Assembly (NCBI GenBank): GCA_049999725.1
Contig: JBNGIS010018700.1
Span: forward strand, 1-43,223
Length of the DNA stretch: 43,223 nt
Direction of reading: 5' to 3'
Source: Haplomitrium mnioides
Taxonomy: Eukaryota > Marchantiophyta > Haplomitriopsida > Calobryales
Within the stretch, counting starts at the first letter, position 1, and each line of letters begins with the position of its first letter. Below the pieces are notes generated by a model. That model was not told the origin of the DNA, did no database searches, and worked only from the letters and a program-made list of their open reading frames with translations. The translations under genes and the position numbers were made by a program. Positions 10,600-20,966 of the stretch are shown piece by piece.

Positions 10600-13533
10600 T
10601 GCAACCTTCAAGAAAAACTATTGATAATAAAGAAAAATTCATGCATAATTTGTAAAATCATGGTAAAAGAAGGTAAAAAGGTGAGAGGGTGGAAGCGATG
10701 AGGATGACAATGACCCATGTTGAGAACGACCAGCGTTGGAGATACAAAATGGGGGGGGCGGGGGGGGGGGGGGGGGGGAAACACTGACGAAGGTCTAAAC
10801 ATTGAAGTAAACAATGATCGAAGCACATCGCAAATGAGGAAGGCAATGCAAGAGACAATGGATAGTCAGGACTGGAAAAGAGGGGTAAGCGTATAAGGTA
10901 CACATGATCACAAGGGGGAGGTGTTTTTTTTTTTTGCATTTGTGTGAACAATCGAGGAGCCAAAGGAAGCCAAGATCACTGAAGGGGCTAAAGGCATGCA
11001 GGAACTAAGAAGTGACCCCTATAGAAAAAGAGTGAGCCTTCAAACAAATGCATGACAGAAGAGTAAGAGAAAGGGGAGAGAAGCTTTTCTGAGTAACCAA
11101 CTTGTGCACCAGCAGTTGAAAAGAGATGTCGCTAGAATCACAAGGAGGAGCAAATGTAGCAAGTGTAGGGGACGATGCCGAAACATGGAGGTCACCAAAG
11201 TAGGGTCCCAAAGGCCATAACTAGATGGCCAGGAAACCACAAGAAGGTCAAAGCCACACAAACAAGGTCTATGCTAGGAAGTAAGGAGAAACTCAATAAA
11301 GGCGGAAGAACAATGCAATGTAGAGGGGCTATGGAGCATCCCCTCCATAGAAACCAAACCGCTGCCAACACTTCAAGAGCCCAACAAGGCGAAATGGAAG
11401 GAAGTTGGAGCAATGGCCCAAAACCATAGAGGGAAGGGCAAATAGGTTTTCTCCTCGACCACGAAAAAAGGCCTTGCAGAAGGGTTACTAGAGAGTAGAG
11501 AAGAAAAAGAAAACACTATGAACAAGGGAGAAGAAAGCCACCAAAGAGAGCAAAACAAGGCCTCGTGCCCCACTCGCAAAGAAAAAAAAGGAATCAAAGA
11601 AGGGCCATGCCACACATCCGAGCCAAGAAGCACCGTTGAATGACGAAGAGGAACGCCACGAAGAAGAAGGAACAGTGTTGGGAAAATGAGTGCAAATGAA
11701 GGAGGAGGGGGGAGACACACCGAAGGAACCAAGGAGGTCTCGAACCAAGATGGGACCTAGTATAATAAACACAAGGGTTAGCAAATAGGAAATGAGATCT
11801 CCACGAACCTTCTCAAGGCTTCACACTCGTAAATACACGAACTCAATAACCAAACAATAGAAGCCAAGGGCGAGCAAGAACCCAAACAAACACCCACCTT
11901 TGATGAAGAAAAGAGAGGGGACGAACCCATGGAAGGGACTTGTATTGATAAGAAGAAAAGAAAGCCCTTCATTACCACCTTGAACTAAACCCACGAGAAA
12001 ATGCATACAAAGAAAATAGGCCAGGGGACTCAACTCAAGGATAAGGGAAAAAACTAAGTAACCGCTCGTCATTGCAACACGACAAAACTAAACAATTGAA
12101 AGAGAACTAAATAGGAAAGTGGCCATAGGGCAAGACTTAGCAAGGAGGGGGGAGGGAGGAGGACACTGCAAAGAGAGTTAGCCTCCTCTTTGTAGTAGCA
12201 TGCAGTTGACAAGGTGGCTAAAGGACCAAATTACAAACACCATCACTATGATTGAAGGACAAGGGGGAATTGCTTCTAGATTATCAAAATTACAAATCAC
12301 TTGTACAAGATTTGAGTTGCTTAGTTGGGGAATTGCATGCTCACTGACAAATTTGACATGAAGAGTGAATTCAAAGATGGAGTCAAAAATTGAAGGAGGC
12401 TATGATTTAGGCTGCACATAGTTCAACCGTCAACTAACACAAGGAAATTGGCACTTGTTGAGAGGAGAATATAGGTAGAAGAAGGGCACAATGTGAGGGG
12501 TTGGAACACTAAAATTGAGAAAGAGGATGAACAACATGAGCCCAAGGAGGTTTATGTGAGTGTGTAGAGGCAAGTGTGGTTATTTCAATGGAGGGGATTT
12601 GGAAAGGCAAGGTGGACCCAGATGAGAGCAAGAGACTCTAGTATGGGGTGGATTTTCCTATGCAATAAGGAGACCTAGGGAGAGTTCCACTTCTTTAGTT
12701 ATCTGCACCCACATGCCTATTATTGGTAGACTGTTACTCAATCAAGGTGGCCCAACAATGAGAGGCTTCATTTTTGAATTGCATCACTCATGGGAAGATC
12801 CCCCAGCCAACCACAAAGGGTTAGCTTTGATGGAAGCATAGCATCATCATCATGGTGTAAGGTCAAATCCCAGTTCTGAAGAATTGGTTCCTTGATCATT
12901 GTAGGCAAGTCTTAGAGGCTTCCACCTCTTTGAAGGGGAGTGCGCGACATGAGAGGCAACAAGAGTGGAGTTTGGGTGACCAGTGGTGGAGAGCACCATC
13001 TCTCTAGCTCAGGAGTAAGAAATCTCATCCCTCTAGACGATAAAGGTGAAAATTATCTATTTGGTGTGGTTGTGTGAGTGTGGGAGAATGTGATGTTGAG
13101 AAACACAAGAGGACAAACTGACAAATGCAAGTAAGGGACTACAAGGTGGGGAGAGGACAAGGTGGATCTATGGGGACCAACGACATCAAGAGTGCACATT
13201 GGTGAACACATCACTTTAGTTTCTACTTGATTTAGATAGTAGTAACATAGTTACGCATTTCCTACATGAGAGCTTAGATAAATAATAGTTGCATTGTGAG
13301 TACCAAGTCTGTCAAGTCTATGAAGTTCTTGGAGGATCCAGAGCTGAAAATTTGCAATAAAGAGGGCAGGCAGTTGGCACACATTGGCCAGAATTTGGAT
13401 ACTCATGAGCAAGAAGGGTAGTAAGAGCACAATACTACATGAGTAGTCCCTCCCACCAAAAAGAGCCCCTTCATAGGTTTAATTCGTCATTGGGGAAGGT
13501 TGCTTGGGGTTTGGTTCATTTTACATCCCGACA
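10600..13533 (+). mobile_element. Long purine-rich probable LTR, copy A
   Basis: Homologous to copies B (about 28.2-31.3 kb) and C (33.2-34.66 kb). A and C match clearly over 12,420-12,850 and 34,240-34,660, sharing 'agtgtgtag', 'cacttctttagtt', 'gattagaggctt' or 'gagaggctt' and 'gggaagatcccc'. A and B match over 12,935-13,050 and 30,728-30,845, sharing 'aaggggagtg', 'gaccagtgg', 'gagag', 'ccctctagacga' and 'aaaggtgaaa'. The 3' end, acatcccgaca, lines up with B's accccaaca and is followed by a PBS-like string and then gag, which is why I call it an LTR. AATAAA at 13,356-13,361 sits at the same place as in B. The 5' border is uncertain (10.6 or 10.92 kb). The minus-strand frames inside it are side effects of its strong purine bias. 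Confidence 0.55.
10751..10778 (+). repeat. G homopolymer run
   Basis: Eight G, one C, then nineteen G. Such a run could form a G-quadruplex and is also prone to length errors in sequencing. It creates an artefactual polyproline frame on the other strand. Confidence 0.85.
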
Positions 13534-13543
13534 TTAAGTTTTT

Positions 13544-13560
13544 TGGCAACTACGAGGGGA
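13544..13560 (+). promoter_or_regulatory. Candidate primer binding site after LTR A
   Basis: TGGCAACTACGAGGGGA lies about 10 bases past the LTR end. It aligns with ggccgacaagcggggagc at the same place after LTR B, and its shape (TGGC...GGGGA) resembles tRNA 3'-end complements. The tRNA cannot be named from this. Confidence 0.35.
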
Positions 13561-13597
13561 ATCCAACTGTTGTTGAGGCAGAGGGAGCTACTAGTCC

Positions 13598-15010
13598 ATG
13601 CCTTATCAACAAGTTGATCCTAAGACCCCCATCTACAAGGTGGAGATCTTTGATCTTTGGGTTGACTTGTCATGCTTGCATTGACTAGGAGCCATGAATG
13701 GATACGTGTACCGACAGGCTCGATGCCCATACTTACCCTCCAAGGGATAACTCGAGAGGACCCAGACGACTAGATTGTTGAGTTTGAAGGCACAACATAA
13801 ACAAATAGGGAAGGGAAAATCATGATCATCATCTTGCTTGGCGTGCTGAAAGGAGAGGCTTGACCTAAGTATGGGGGCTTATCTTCAACTAATAAGAGTA
13901 GTTGGTAACTTTATTCCTAGCAGAACTCAAAAAAAATACAAGGCGACAATGAGGCCATCATCCAGATGAAACTAATCGAGATGAAGAAAAAAGAGTCTCT
14001 CTCAAAGTTCCTGCATCAATTTCAAAGGCTGGCTAGGCGGGTCACACTAGTGCCAAAGGATGGCATGGTCAGCTCTTAGTTTACCTCAAGGCTACCCAAA
14101 AAGGTGGAAGCCTAGGTAATGCATGACAACTCAAAAACCTTTGATGAGGCAGTGGAGAGGGCGTGCTCTTAAATCAAGGCCACAGTGTCAAGCTCGCAGA
14201 AGAAAACCAAGGTGCAATATGGGGCCAAAATCTCCTCCAATGACGAGGACAATAGTTCAAGCACTAATACGACATATAATTCCGAGTAGAGCAAGGAGAG
14301 TAGTGGCAGTTCAGGAGAGGAGAGCTCTGGAAGGAAAATGAGGGGCAAGGTCCAACATTGACAGAAAGGGGTTAATGGGAAGAAGAAGGGGAAGACCACT
14401 AGGGATAGGGGTCTAAAGAGGGTAGAGGCATAAAGACATGTAGACAAGGCACTAGCGGAGAACCCCCACAAAACAAAAGTGGCATTTTATCATATCAATG
14501 ACATCAATCGCAAGCTGGGAGCAATGTCTTTTCATTTTGTAGGATTGAAGGCAGAAGGAAAAAAGGCTAGCGCAGCACGGGCCTATGTGTGGTGCATCCA
14601 CTGTGGAAAGTATGGCCATGCTAGCCACAAATGCCCTCTAGAAGTGCATGCAATACAATATGTGAGGGAAGAACCACTTGAATATGTCAAAAAGGAGGTG
14701 GAGTTCATTCTGAATGAACCCTTGGAGTACGTATACCAAGTGACCAGTGCTTTGTGCAATTTGATAAGCCAACCCGTGGTGTTTGGGAAAATTAACAAAG
14801 GGGGGGGGGGGGGGGGGTGGGACCAGATAACCCGATAACACGATAGGGGACAAGGTTTACCACACATGTACTATGGTTTTTTAGAATTGTGGGAAACATG
14901 GGCATATTTCCATGGGATGTAGCAAGGTTGGAGAATCCCCCCAAAGCTCTTCACCTCTTGCAAAAAGGAGGGGCATGTCGCTGTAGTATACCCTGTTCCA
15001 TGCCAACCAG
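13598..15010 (+). pseudogene. Ty3/gypsy gag (degenerate), plus-strand element
   Basis: A likely start ATG at 13,598 opens a frame beginning MPYQQVDPKTPIYKVEIFD, then frames break. A capsid-like segment around 13,950-14,160 reads QMKLIEMKKKESLSKFLHQ, followed by a helix-rich stretch ending near FDEAVERA, as in the Retrotrans_gag domain. A serine/acid-rich then basic linker follows. Two CCHC zinc knuckles end the protein. The first (14,593-14,634) is intact: C, C, H and C in CX2CX4HX4C, reading CIHCGKYGHASHKC. The second (14,879-14,920) keeps its last Cys, His and second Cys, but the first Cys is now Phe and a stop sits between. Tandem knuckles suit gypsy gag. The frame at 14,479-14,838 is the longest open part. 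It follows LTR A and the PBS-like site directly. Confidence 0.75.
14800..14817 (+). repeat. G homopolymer run in gag
   Basis: Eighteen consecutive G between the two zinc knuckles, encoding a glycine run in one frame. It probably expanded after the element died. Length is likely uncertain. Confidence 0.8.
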
Positions 15011-15611
15011 AGTGAGTAGGTAGGACCGCCCATGACATCAAGAGCTACAACCACTAAAGGGTCTACCGCCAATGTGTGTCCTCACCAAAATGGGAACATG
15101 CCACCAAATTGCTTGAATGGAAGGCACCACCGGCCGAGAGCTGTTACAAGGTTACCACTAGAGGAGCCTAGAAGAAGAAAACTAATCTTCATGAGAAAAA
15201 GAGGTCCAACCGACTAGGGAGGACCGCCGAGCTAGCTAATCGGACTCCAATAGACCATAATTAAAATTACCAGAGGGACTATCCCAAGTTGTTCTACCCA
15301 CAACAAGAAGAGAGCGCTAGAAGGCAGCTAGAGGCTCTTGAGGAGACTGAGGCGCAAGAGGCAGCCACCCAAACACAAAAAGACTTAAAGAAGGGGGAGG
15401 TCAAACATGGGGCAAAAGGCAGATCCAAGACAACACAGTCGGGCTACAACAGCCCAAGAGGATGTACGGAATTGCCGGATCACTGCTACAGTGGGACAAT
15501 TGATCGGGGACAGCCCCATCTATTGGCACTTGCTAAGGGAGTCGTTGATGGGCCCAAAGCGGAGGAGGCGATTACCCCCGATGGGGAACCCAACCGATGT
15601 CATGATGTTGT
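15011..15611 (+). pseudogene. Gag-protease linker of the plus-strand gypsy element
   Basis: Between the second knuckle and the protease. A 108-codon frame at 15,289-15,615 is rich in Glu, Lys and Gln, and an overlapping frame at 15,407-15,733 is also open. Charged linkers are common here, but no domain is visible. I treat it as part of the same degraded polyprotein. Confidence 0.45.
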
Positions 15612-15830
15612 GTGAAGATCAAGAAGCCCAAGAAATTGACAACCAAATTGTGGGCCTTGACCATGGTTCCGGTGGATGGTGGTATGAGGGTGAACATAAT
15701 GGTGGAACAAACAACGCACCAATTGGGGTATAGGACCTTCGAGCCCACCAACCGGATGATGAGGTTGGCGGATGGATCTAGAGTAGAATCATTAAGAGCA
15801 CTAACCAATATTTGAACCTATAGGCAGCCA
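15612..15830 (+). pseudogene. Retropepsin-like aspartic protease, plus-strand gypsy element
   Basis: The protease cuts the Gag-Pol polyprotein. The 67-codon frame contains VDGGMRVNIM (Asp at about 15,675) and later MMRLADGSRVE, matching the order of plant gypsy retropepsins: catalytic D-T/S-G-A, then a strand ending near ADGS or ADTS. The active-site D-T-G reads D-G-G here, so the enzyme would be inactive. It is followed in order by the RT. Confidence 0.65.
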
Positions 15831-16259
15831 CCACATTAGGGGGAGACCAGTGTGGACAAAGTCTATGACACTAATTGGAGCATTAAAGATGAATCAAATT
15901 CTGAGAGTACCATTTGGGTACGATTTCTGGAGCAGGTGTCACAAGGAGATCTGCTAGACGGCTTATAGAGGGCCAAAGGAGTCCTGGAAGTGCTAGTGTA
16001 TTAGATAACAACCACAGTAACTGAACAAAGGGGCCCCTCAGGAGGTGATTTGGCTGTTCCAATGGCCGCCCCTCTTCTGACAGAGAAAATTAGCAAGGAT
16101 GTGGAAAGAAAAGGGAAAGAAAATTTCTAGCAAACCCACTAGGTTGAATCGGTAGCCCTCAAGCCTGACCAGTACCACAATGTGGAAATTAGATCAAGAA
16201 AAACTTTTAAGGTGGGGATTGGACTCAGTAGCAGAGAGAAGAGGACCTTGATGAAGGTG
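15831..16259 (+). pseudogene. Protease-RT spacer of the plus-strand gypsy element
   Basis: Frame-broken continuation of pol with no distinct domain visible, lying between the protease and the first RT motifs. Confidence 0.4.
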
Positions 16260-16984
16260 TTGGGGAACTATCAAGATGTGTTTTCTTGGCATCACTCTGA
16301 CATGCAAAGAGTACCTAGGGAGTTTTGAAAGCACTAGATCAACCTAGAGCCTATGGCTATGCCCATACGGTTGAACCTCAGACTGTCTCTCATGGTCAAG
16401 CAAGAGGTGGAGAGGCTATTGGATCCTGGCTGAATCTACCTAGTACTCAACAACGAATGGGTGTCCCTCGAGGTGGTTGTACCAAAGAAGCCTACCATAG
16501 ATTGGGAAGCAAAAAATCAGAGTGTGTTAGGATTACAAGAGGCTGAACCAGACAACCAAAAAAAAACCACTACCCTTTGCCATTTGAAGAGTGGATGTAA
16601 GACCTGGCTATAGGGCAGGAGGTGTGCAGTTTCATGGATGGCTACTTGGGGTACAACCAAGTTTGGTTTCATCAAAAGGACCAGCTCAAGACCGCCTTTA
16701 TGACGGAATGGGTGGTATTCACGTTCCAAAGGATGCCATTTAGGTCATGCTCTTGGGACCTTCCAATGGCTCATAATGAATCTATTCCATGATTACCTGC
16801 AGAAGTTTCTGGAAATTTTCATTGACGACTTTGTGGTTTATAGCAAGGCTCAAAAGCATGTAGAGAACCTTTGCATAACATTTCAGCAATGCAAGCACAC
16901 CAAGCTTAAGCTCCACCTAGGCAAGTGGTTCTTTGCAGTAAGAGAAGGAATACTAGCAACCCCTACTTTGAACTAGGAACTACT
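16260..16984 (+). pseudogene. Reverse transcriptase, N-terminal and palm part
   Basis: Reverse transcriptase copies the element's RNA into DNA. Scattered over three frames one can read VKQEVERLLDPG, NEWVSLEVVVPKKP, a DGYLGYNQVWFHQKDQLKTAF segment interrupted only by frame choice, and FQRMPFRS. The last open frame (16,776-16,976) has the catalytic box FIDD (EIFIDDFVVYSK), the F/Y-x-D-D motif, followed by the thumb-side stretch KLHLGKWFF. The order is right for a Ty3/gypsy RT. The gene is cut at 16,984 by a 3.28-kb insertion and resumes at 20,265. Confidence 0.8.
16980..16984 (+). repeat. Target site duplication CTACT, left copy
   Basis: CTACT directly precedes the insertion at 16,985; the same 5 bp follow it at 20,265-20,269. 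Reading straight through one copy keeps the RT frame and spacing. Confidence 0.6.
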
Positions 16985-19900
16985 ATTGAGTTTCTATTTC
17001 ATTTGGTGTTCGCAAAAACAAATTTCAACTTTTAACATCAAAAAACATCAATTTGATGATGTTGACATTTTTTGCAAAAGAAAATATAATTTTTACATCC
17101 AAAGTGCTTATTTCACGTACAAGTTCTTGTTAAAAAAATATTTTAATGAGAATTTTATCAAAATTGCTTTCACAATTTCTTCTTTAAAAAGGATGAGCAT
17201 CAGCAAACAAATATGCACTAAATGTACAAGAAAATTGTTGTTAAGTATTTTCAAAAATTAACAATGATATTTTTAGTTTCCAAAATTGATCAAAACATTC
17301 AAATTTTATTGGAAATATATTCAATAAAAAAAGACGCTAAAGCACGCAAGGACTTTGGACTGTAGTTTTAAAGCTTTTGCACACAAGGTCTGCTAAAGCT
17401 CTATGGCATTTGGAATGTTGAAGCTTATTTGCATTTGGAATGTTAAAGCTCAACCATACGAGAACTCAGAAAAAGAACCCTTAGGTGTATGCGCACGAGG
17501 AATGTTGAAGTCATTTTGTGAAAAGACTATTGAAGTCTTAGCAAGGTGCTATAAATATCTTATAATCCCAAACTTGAGGTTATTCTTTTGTTAGAAACTT
17601 GAGATTTTGAAATGTTTATGCAATAACGACCCTCTCTGAATCAAAGGACACATGATTTTACCTTTAATCAACAATTCAAGTTCAAGTTTAGTAATTCGAA
17701 GGCAAAGATTTGGAGCAAACAATTTTCAAAAAATGAAATTTGACTATCTTTGGATGTTATTTGTCAACTCAAGTGGCTATTCTAAAATCAAACGATCTCA
17801 AAAGAAAGAAAGAGAAGTTGATGCAGAGAAAGTAGTCTTTGCAGTAAGGGGAAACATAAGTGAAAACTGCTACAAGGTTTTTAGAGATTCTGATATTTAG
17901 TAGTGTAATGACTTTTCTCTTGCCCAACAAGAGATTGCAGCATATATCCTTGAAAGAAAAGACGAAGACTTGAAGCACAAATCACCTTTTCACCTTCACA
18001 ACTAATAAACACTTGCAATGATTCTCAAAATGTTCATATAAGTTCTCAATTTGATGTTTTAATAGAGAGGAAAAGATGTTCCAGTAGAATATTTCCTTCT
18101 TATACGTCCAGCAATCTATCATGAAGCACTTAGATTGCGAGAGTAGACTATTTCACACAACACCACATACAAGTACAAATTTGGCAACCTACATATGTGA
18201 AAACCGCAATGTTTATTTGTGTTGTTGCATCTCTTGATCCAACAGGCAGATCGTTTTGGATTGCCAAAGTCCTCAAAGTTTTGTCATTTGATGAGGAAGA
18301 ACCTCCAAACCCCAAATGAGTATGTGCTCATTGGTTTGTTTGTAAGTCTAAGAATGCATTTTTTGGATAATACTTTCCAAAAACAAATAGCGGTAAAAAA
18401 AGGGAAATGCAAATCTAAGTTACATATTGATGTACTTGATGTAACACAAATCACGATTTTGTTTTTTGATTTTCTTCTCACACAAAAAAAACCAATTGAG
18501 GTAAACCACTCTATCTACCATTAAATCAAATCTATTTGAGTACGAAAGAAAAAACCAATCAATACTAAAGTGTTTGTAGGAGATTAAATCAATGTTATTA
18601 ACACTCAGGCAGACCATGTTAATCTTGATGAATCTTTTGAAGTCGAATCTAAAGAAGTTGGCACGACTAACTAAAGTCAATTAAGAACCTATTGGAAATT
18701 TCATACTTTCAATTTATATTGCAATTTAAGATTATTATTTTATAAAGTACTCGAAAGTGTTTTGAAAGAATTTCTTGAATTTATATTCCATCTTGAACTT
18801 TTTAGTGTAAACTATTCCAAGTTCAATGGTTTTCTTTGTGAATGAAACTTGAAAATATAGTTAATATTTTACTTTGGTTTGCAAAATATTTTATTATTCA
18901 AAATGTAGCTATATTATTTTCTTATTTATTGTTTGCTAGAAGAGTTTAATGTTTTGGTATTGCTAAAGCATCTAGCATTTAGAGTTCATTGCAAAAAATT
19001 AAACCTTCATAGCATAGATCTATACTCGGATGTGGAAGTCCAAACCCTATGTGCGCATAGACTTTGATAAGCAAGTGGAAACCTCTTGTGCTTAAAGACT
19101 CTACTGCGAAACTTAAAACCTATGTTCAACATAATCTTTGTTATCGAGTGTTTAGATGTTGAGCTCAGATTCTTTAAATAACATAGACTTTGGTGTTGAG
19201 TGTTGAGATGTTGAGCTTGGATTCCTATACACACATAGACTTTTGTGTGGAGTGTTTAGAAATCGAGCTCGGATTCCTATGCGAGTATAGACTCTTGTGT
19301 GGAGTGTTCAGATGTTGAGCTGAGATTCCTATGCGCGTATAGACTTTTGTGTGGAGTGTTCAAATGTTGAGCTCGGATCCCTATGCGCTCATAGACTTTC
19401 ATGTGGAGTGTTCAAATGTTGAGCTCATATTCCTATACGCGTATAGACTTTCGTGTGGAAGTCTAAGCCTTCCACATGTACTAACTCTGAGGGGTGTAGA
19501 ATCTAAGTTCTACACGTTAGTCTTTGTATGTAGAAGGTTGAGGGTTGTAAAACTCAAAACCTTTTGTTTTGTAGACTCTCGTCAAAAACTTGGAGATGTT
19601 ATTTTTTTTTACTTCTTAAGTAAATCTCTAAAGCCACTGCCTTTTTGATTCTAAACTATGACTCTTTTCTGTATATGATTCTTTGAATTATAAAAGATTT
19701 TTAATTTCTGAAACCTTCTAAAATATGTTTGCTTCAACCTTTCCTTTAATGGATTTTCAACTACAAAAAAAAATCTTCTTTCTTGCTTTAGCTTGAGGAA
19801 AGAGCTCCAAAATCCATGTAATGTTTCATTTTGTTGGTAATTGTGTCTTACGATTCTAAACTCATTCCTTTGACTTCTAGTTTTCTTGGGCATTTTCCTC

Positions 19901-20264
19901 ATGTTTTCTATTTTGTTTTCCAAAAAAGAAAGTTTTAATGTGTCTTGTATCTATGCGCGTATAGAGTTTGTGCAACCAAACTTATTTTGAAATAACTTAT
20001 TTTGACCCATATTTCAATTTTAGGGCTTCAAAATGTAGTCATTGATAAAAGCAAATTTCTTGTAAAAAATACTTTTCTTTTTATACTTTTCATCGATTTA
20101 AAGATTTCCAATATTTTCATAAAAACAAAGAATATCATTTAATTTTGCATAGTTCTCACTCTCTCATGCTTGTAAAAATGGCAAAAAATGAACCTCAAAA
20201 ATTATTTTGAGTAGCTTATTCTTGGTTTAAAGTAGCGATTGTTTGTTGTTGGGGAAGAGAATAT
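16985..20264. mobile_element. 3.28-kb insertion of unknown type in the gypsy RT
   Basis: AT-rich DNA, different in composition from the flanking pol, that interrupts the RT. It is bounded by CTACT on both sides. If it is skipped along with one CTACT, the RT reading frame runs on from GIL to EFD at about the expected spacing. The ends (attgag... and ...gaatat) are neither clear TIRs nor TG...CA LTR ends. A TATA-like ctataaatat lies at about 17,550. No transposase, gag or pol was seen; open frames such as 16,986-17,261 and 18,219-18,524 have no motif I know. It holds a 52-bp tandem array. It could be a solo LTR with eroded ends or a non-autonomous element. Confidence 0.6.
19042..19479 (+). repeat. 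52-bp tandem repeat array (minisatellite)
   Basis: The anchor gattcc or its variants recurs at 19,168, 19,220, 19,272, 19,324, 19,376 and 19,428, exactly 52 bp apart, with an earlier diverged unit at 19,116 and irregular units before that. Each unit carries a core like ctatgcgcgtatagac, then tgtggagtgtt and gttgagctc. One unit has a perfect 14-bp palindrome, ctatacgcgtatag (19,433-19,446). A single stray core, tatgcgcgtatagag, lies near 19,951. Confidence 0.9.
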
Positions 20265-20269
20265 CTACT
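20265..20269 (+). repeat. Target site duplication CTACT, right copy
   Basis: Matches 16,980-16,984 and marks the right edge of the 3.28-kb insertion. Confidence 0.6.
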
Positions 20270-20600
20270 ACAAGAATTTGACTAGACCAAGAGAAGGTCA
20301 ATGCCTGGTCACGGGTGGCATTCCCCAACAGCCTCAAGGAAGTATATGACTTCTTGGGATGCATTGGATGCTATGGGTGGTTCATTCCCCAATTTTCCCT
20401 CATTGCTCGACCCCTCACCGAAATGGAAAAAAGGGCACCCATTTTAAACCCACAAAAGCACACCTCATGGGATGAGTTTTCAAAGACTGGACCTTGAGAC
20501 ATTACCAATGTTTTTGTGGACGGTGTGGCCCTACCTAATGGTCAAAGGGGTGCTCCATAAGTCTTTCCCAAACGGACAAGTGTGTTAATGCTTGGAAAAA
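20270..20600 (+). pseudogene. RT C-terminal part of the split plus-strand gypsy element
   Basis: Resumes after the insertion. The frame at 20,315-20,497 encodes a segment containing VYDFLGCIGCYGWF and IPQFSLIARPLTE, the connection-domain pattern of Ty3/gypsy RT. It ends in a Trp-containing stretch (HTSWDEF) that normally leads into RNase H. RNase H is missing: the sequence jumps to the integrase zinc-binding region, so several hundred bases have been deleted. Confidence 0.75.
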
Positions 20601-20966
20601 AAACAGGTCACAATTGTTATGAGGGCCATGCACAAAGACACTGAGGGTGGGCATTTTGCCATTGAGATCAAGATCTGAAAGATCTTGGCAACTAAGTACT
20701 CATGGCTCACTTTGCACATAGACACTCATTTGTTTTGTGAGAGGTGTGATCCTTGCAGACAAGAAGATCAGCCCCCTTTGCCCACCACCCTTTGATGCCC
20801 ATACAAGCCTTGGCTACCTTCAAGAAATGGGGTGCTGATTTCATAGGCCCTATTTCACCAGCCATACAAAGAGGAAATGACTACATTCTACTATGGATGG
20901 ATTATGCAGCCAAGTGGGTGGAGGCAAGAACTACCCACAAGGATGATGCCTCCATAGTAGCACGCC
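20601..20966 (+). pseudogene. Integrase fragment, plus-strand gypsy element
   Basis: Integrase joins the cDNA to the host chromosome. Visible are an N-terminal zinc-binding region (MRAMHKDTEGGHF, then CERCDPC) and the start of the catalytic core (WGADFIGPISP, with the first catalytic Asp in DFIGP, then YAAKWVEA and KDDASIVARL). The core is cut at about 20,966, before the second catalytic Asp, where a minus-strand gypsy element begins. The fragment at 27.2-28.2 kb is a second copy of the same family. Confidence 0.75.

Noticed and set aside
10912-10923. aagggggagg followed by TG as a polypurine tract and exact LTR A start
   Set aside because: The upstream sequence does not match the internal region that precedes LTR C, and purine runs are frequent throughout this LTR, so the border was left open.
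10608-10963. Polyproline minus-strand frames
   Set aside because: The proline run is just the complement of the G homopolymer at 10,751-10,778.
11373-11784. Long minus-strand frames, 98-119 codons, hydrophobic
   Set aside because: They lie in strongly purine-biased LTR-like DNA, overlap each other in different frames, and have no homologous frame in copies B or C. They follow from base composition.
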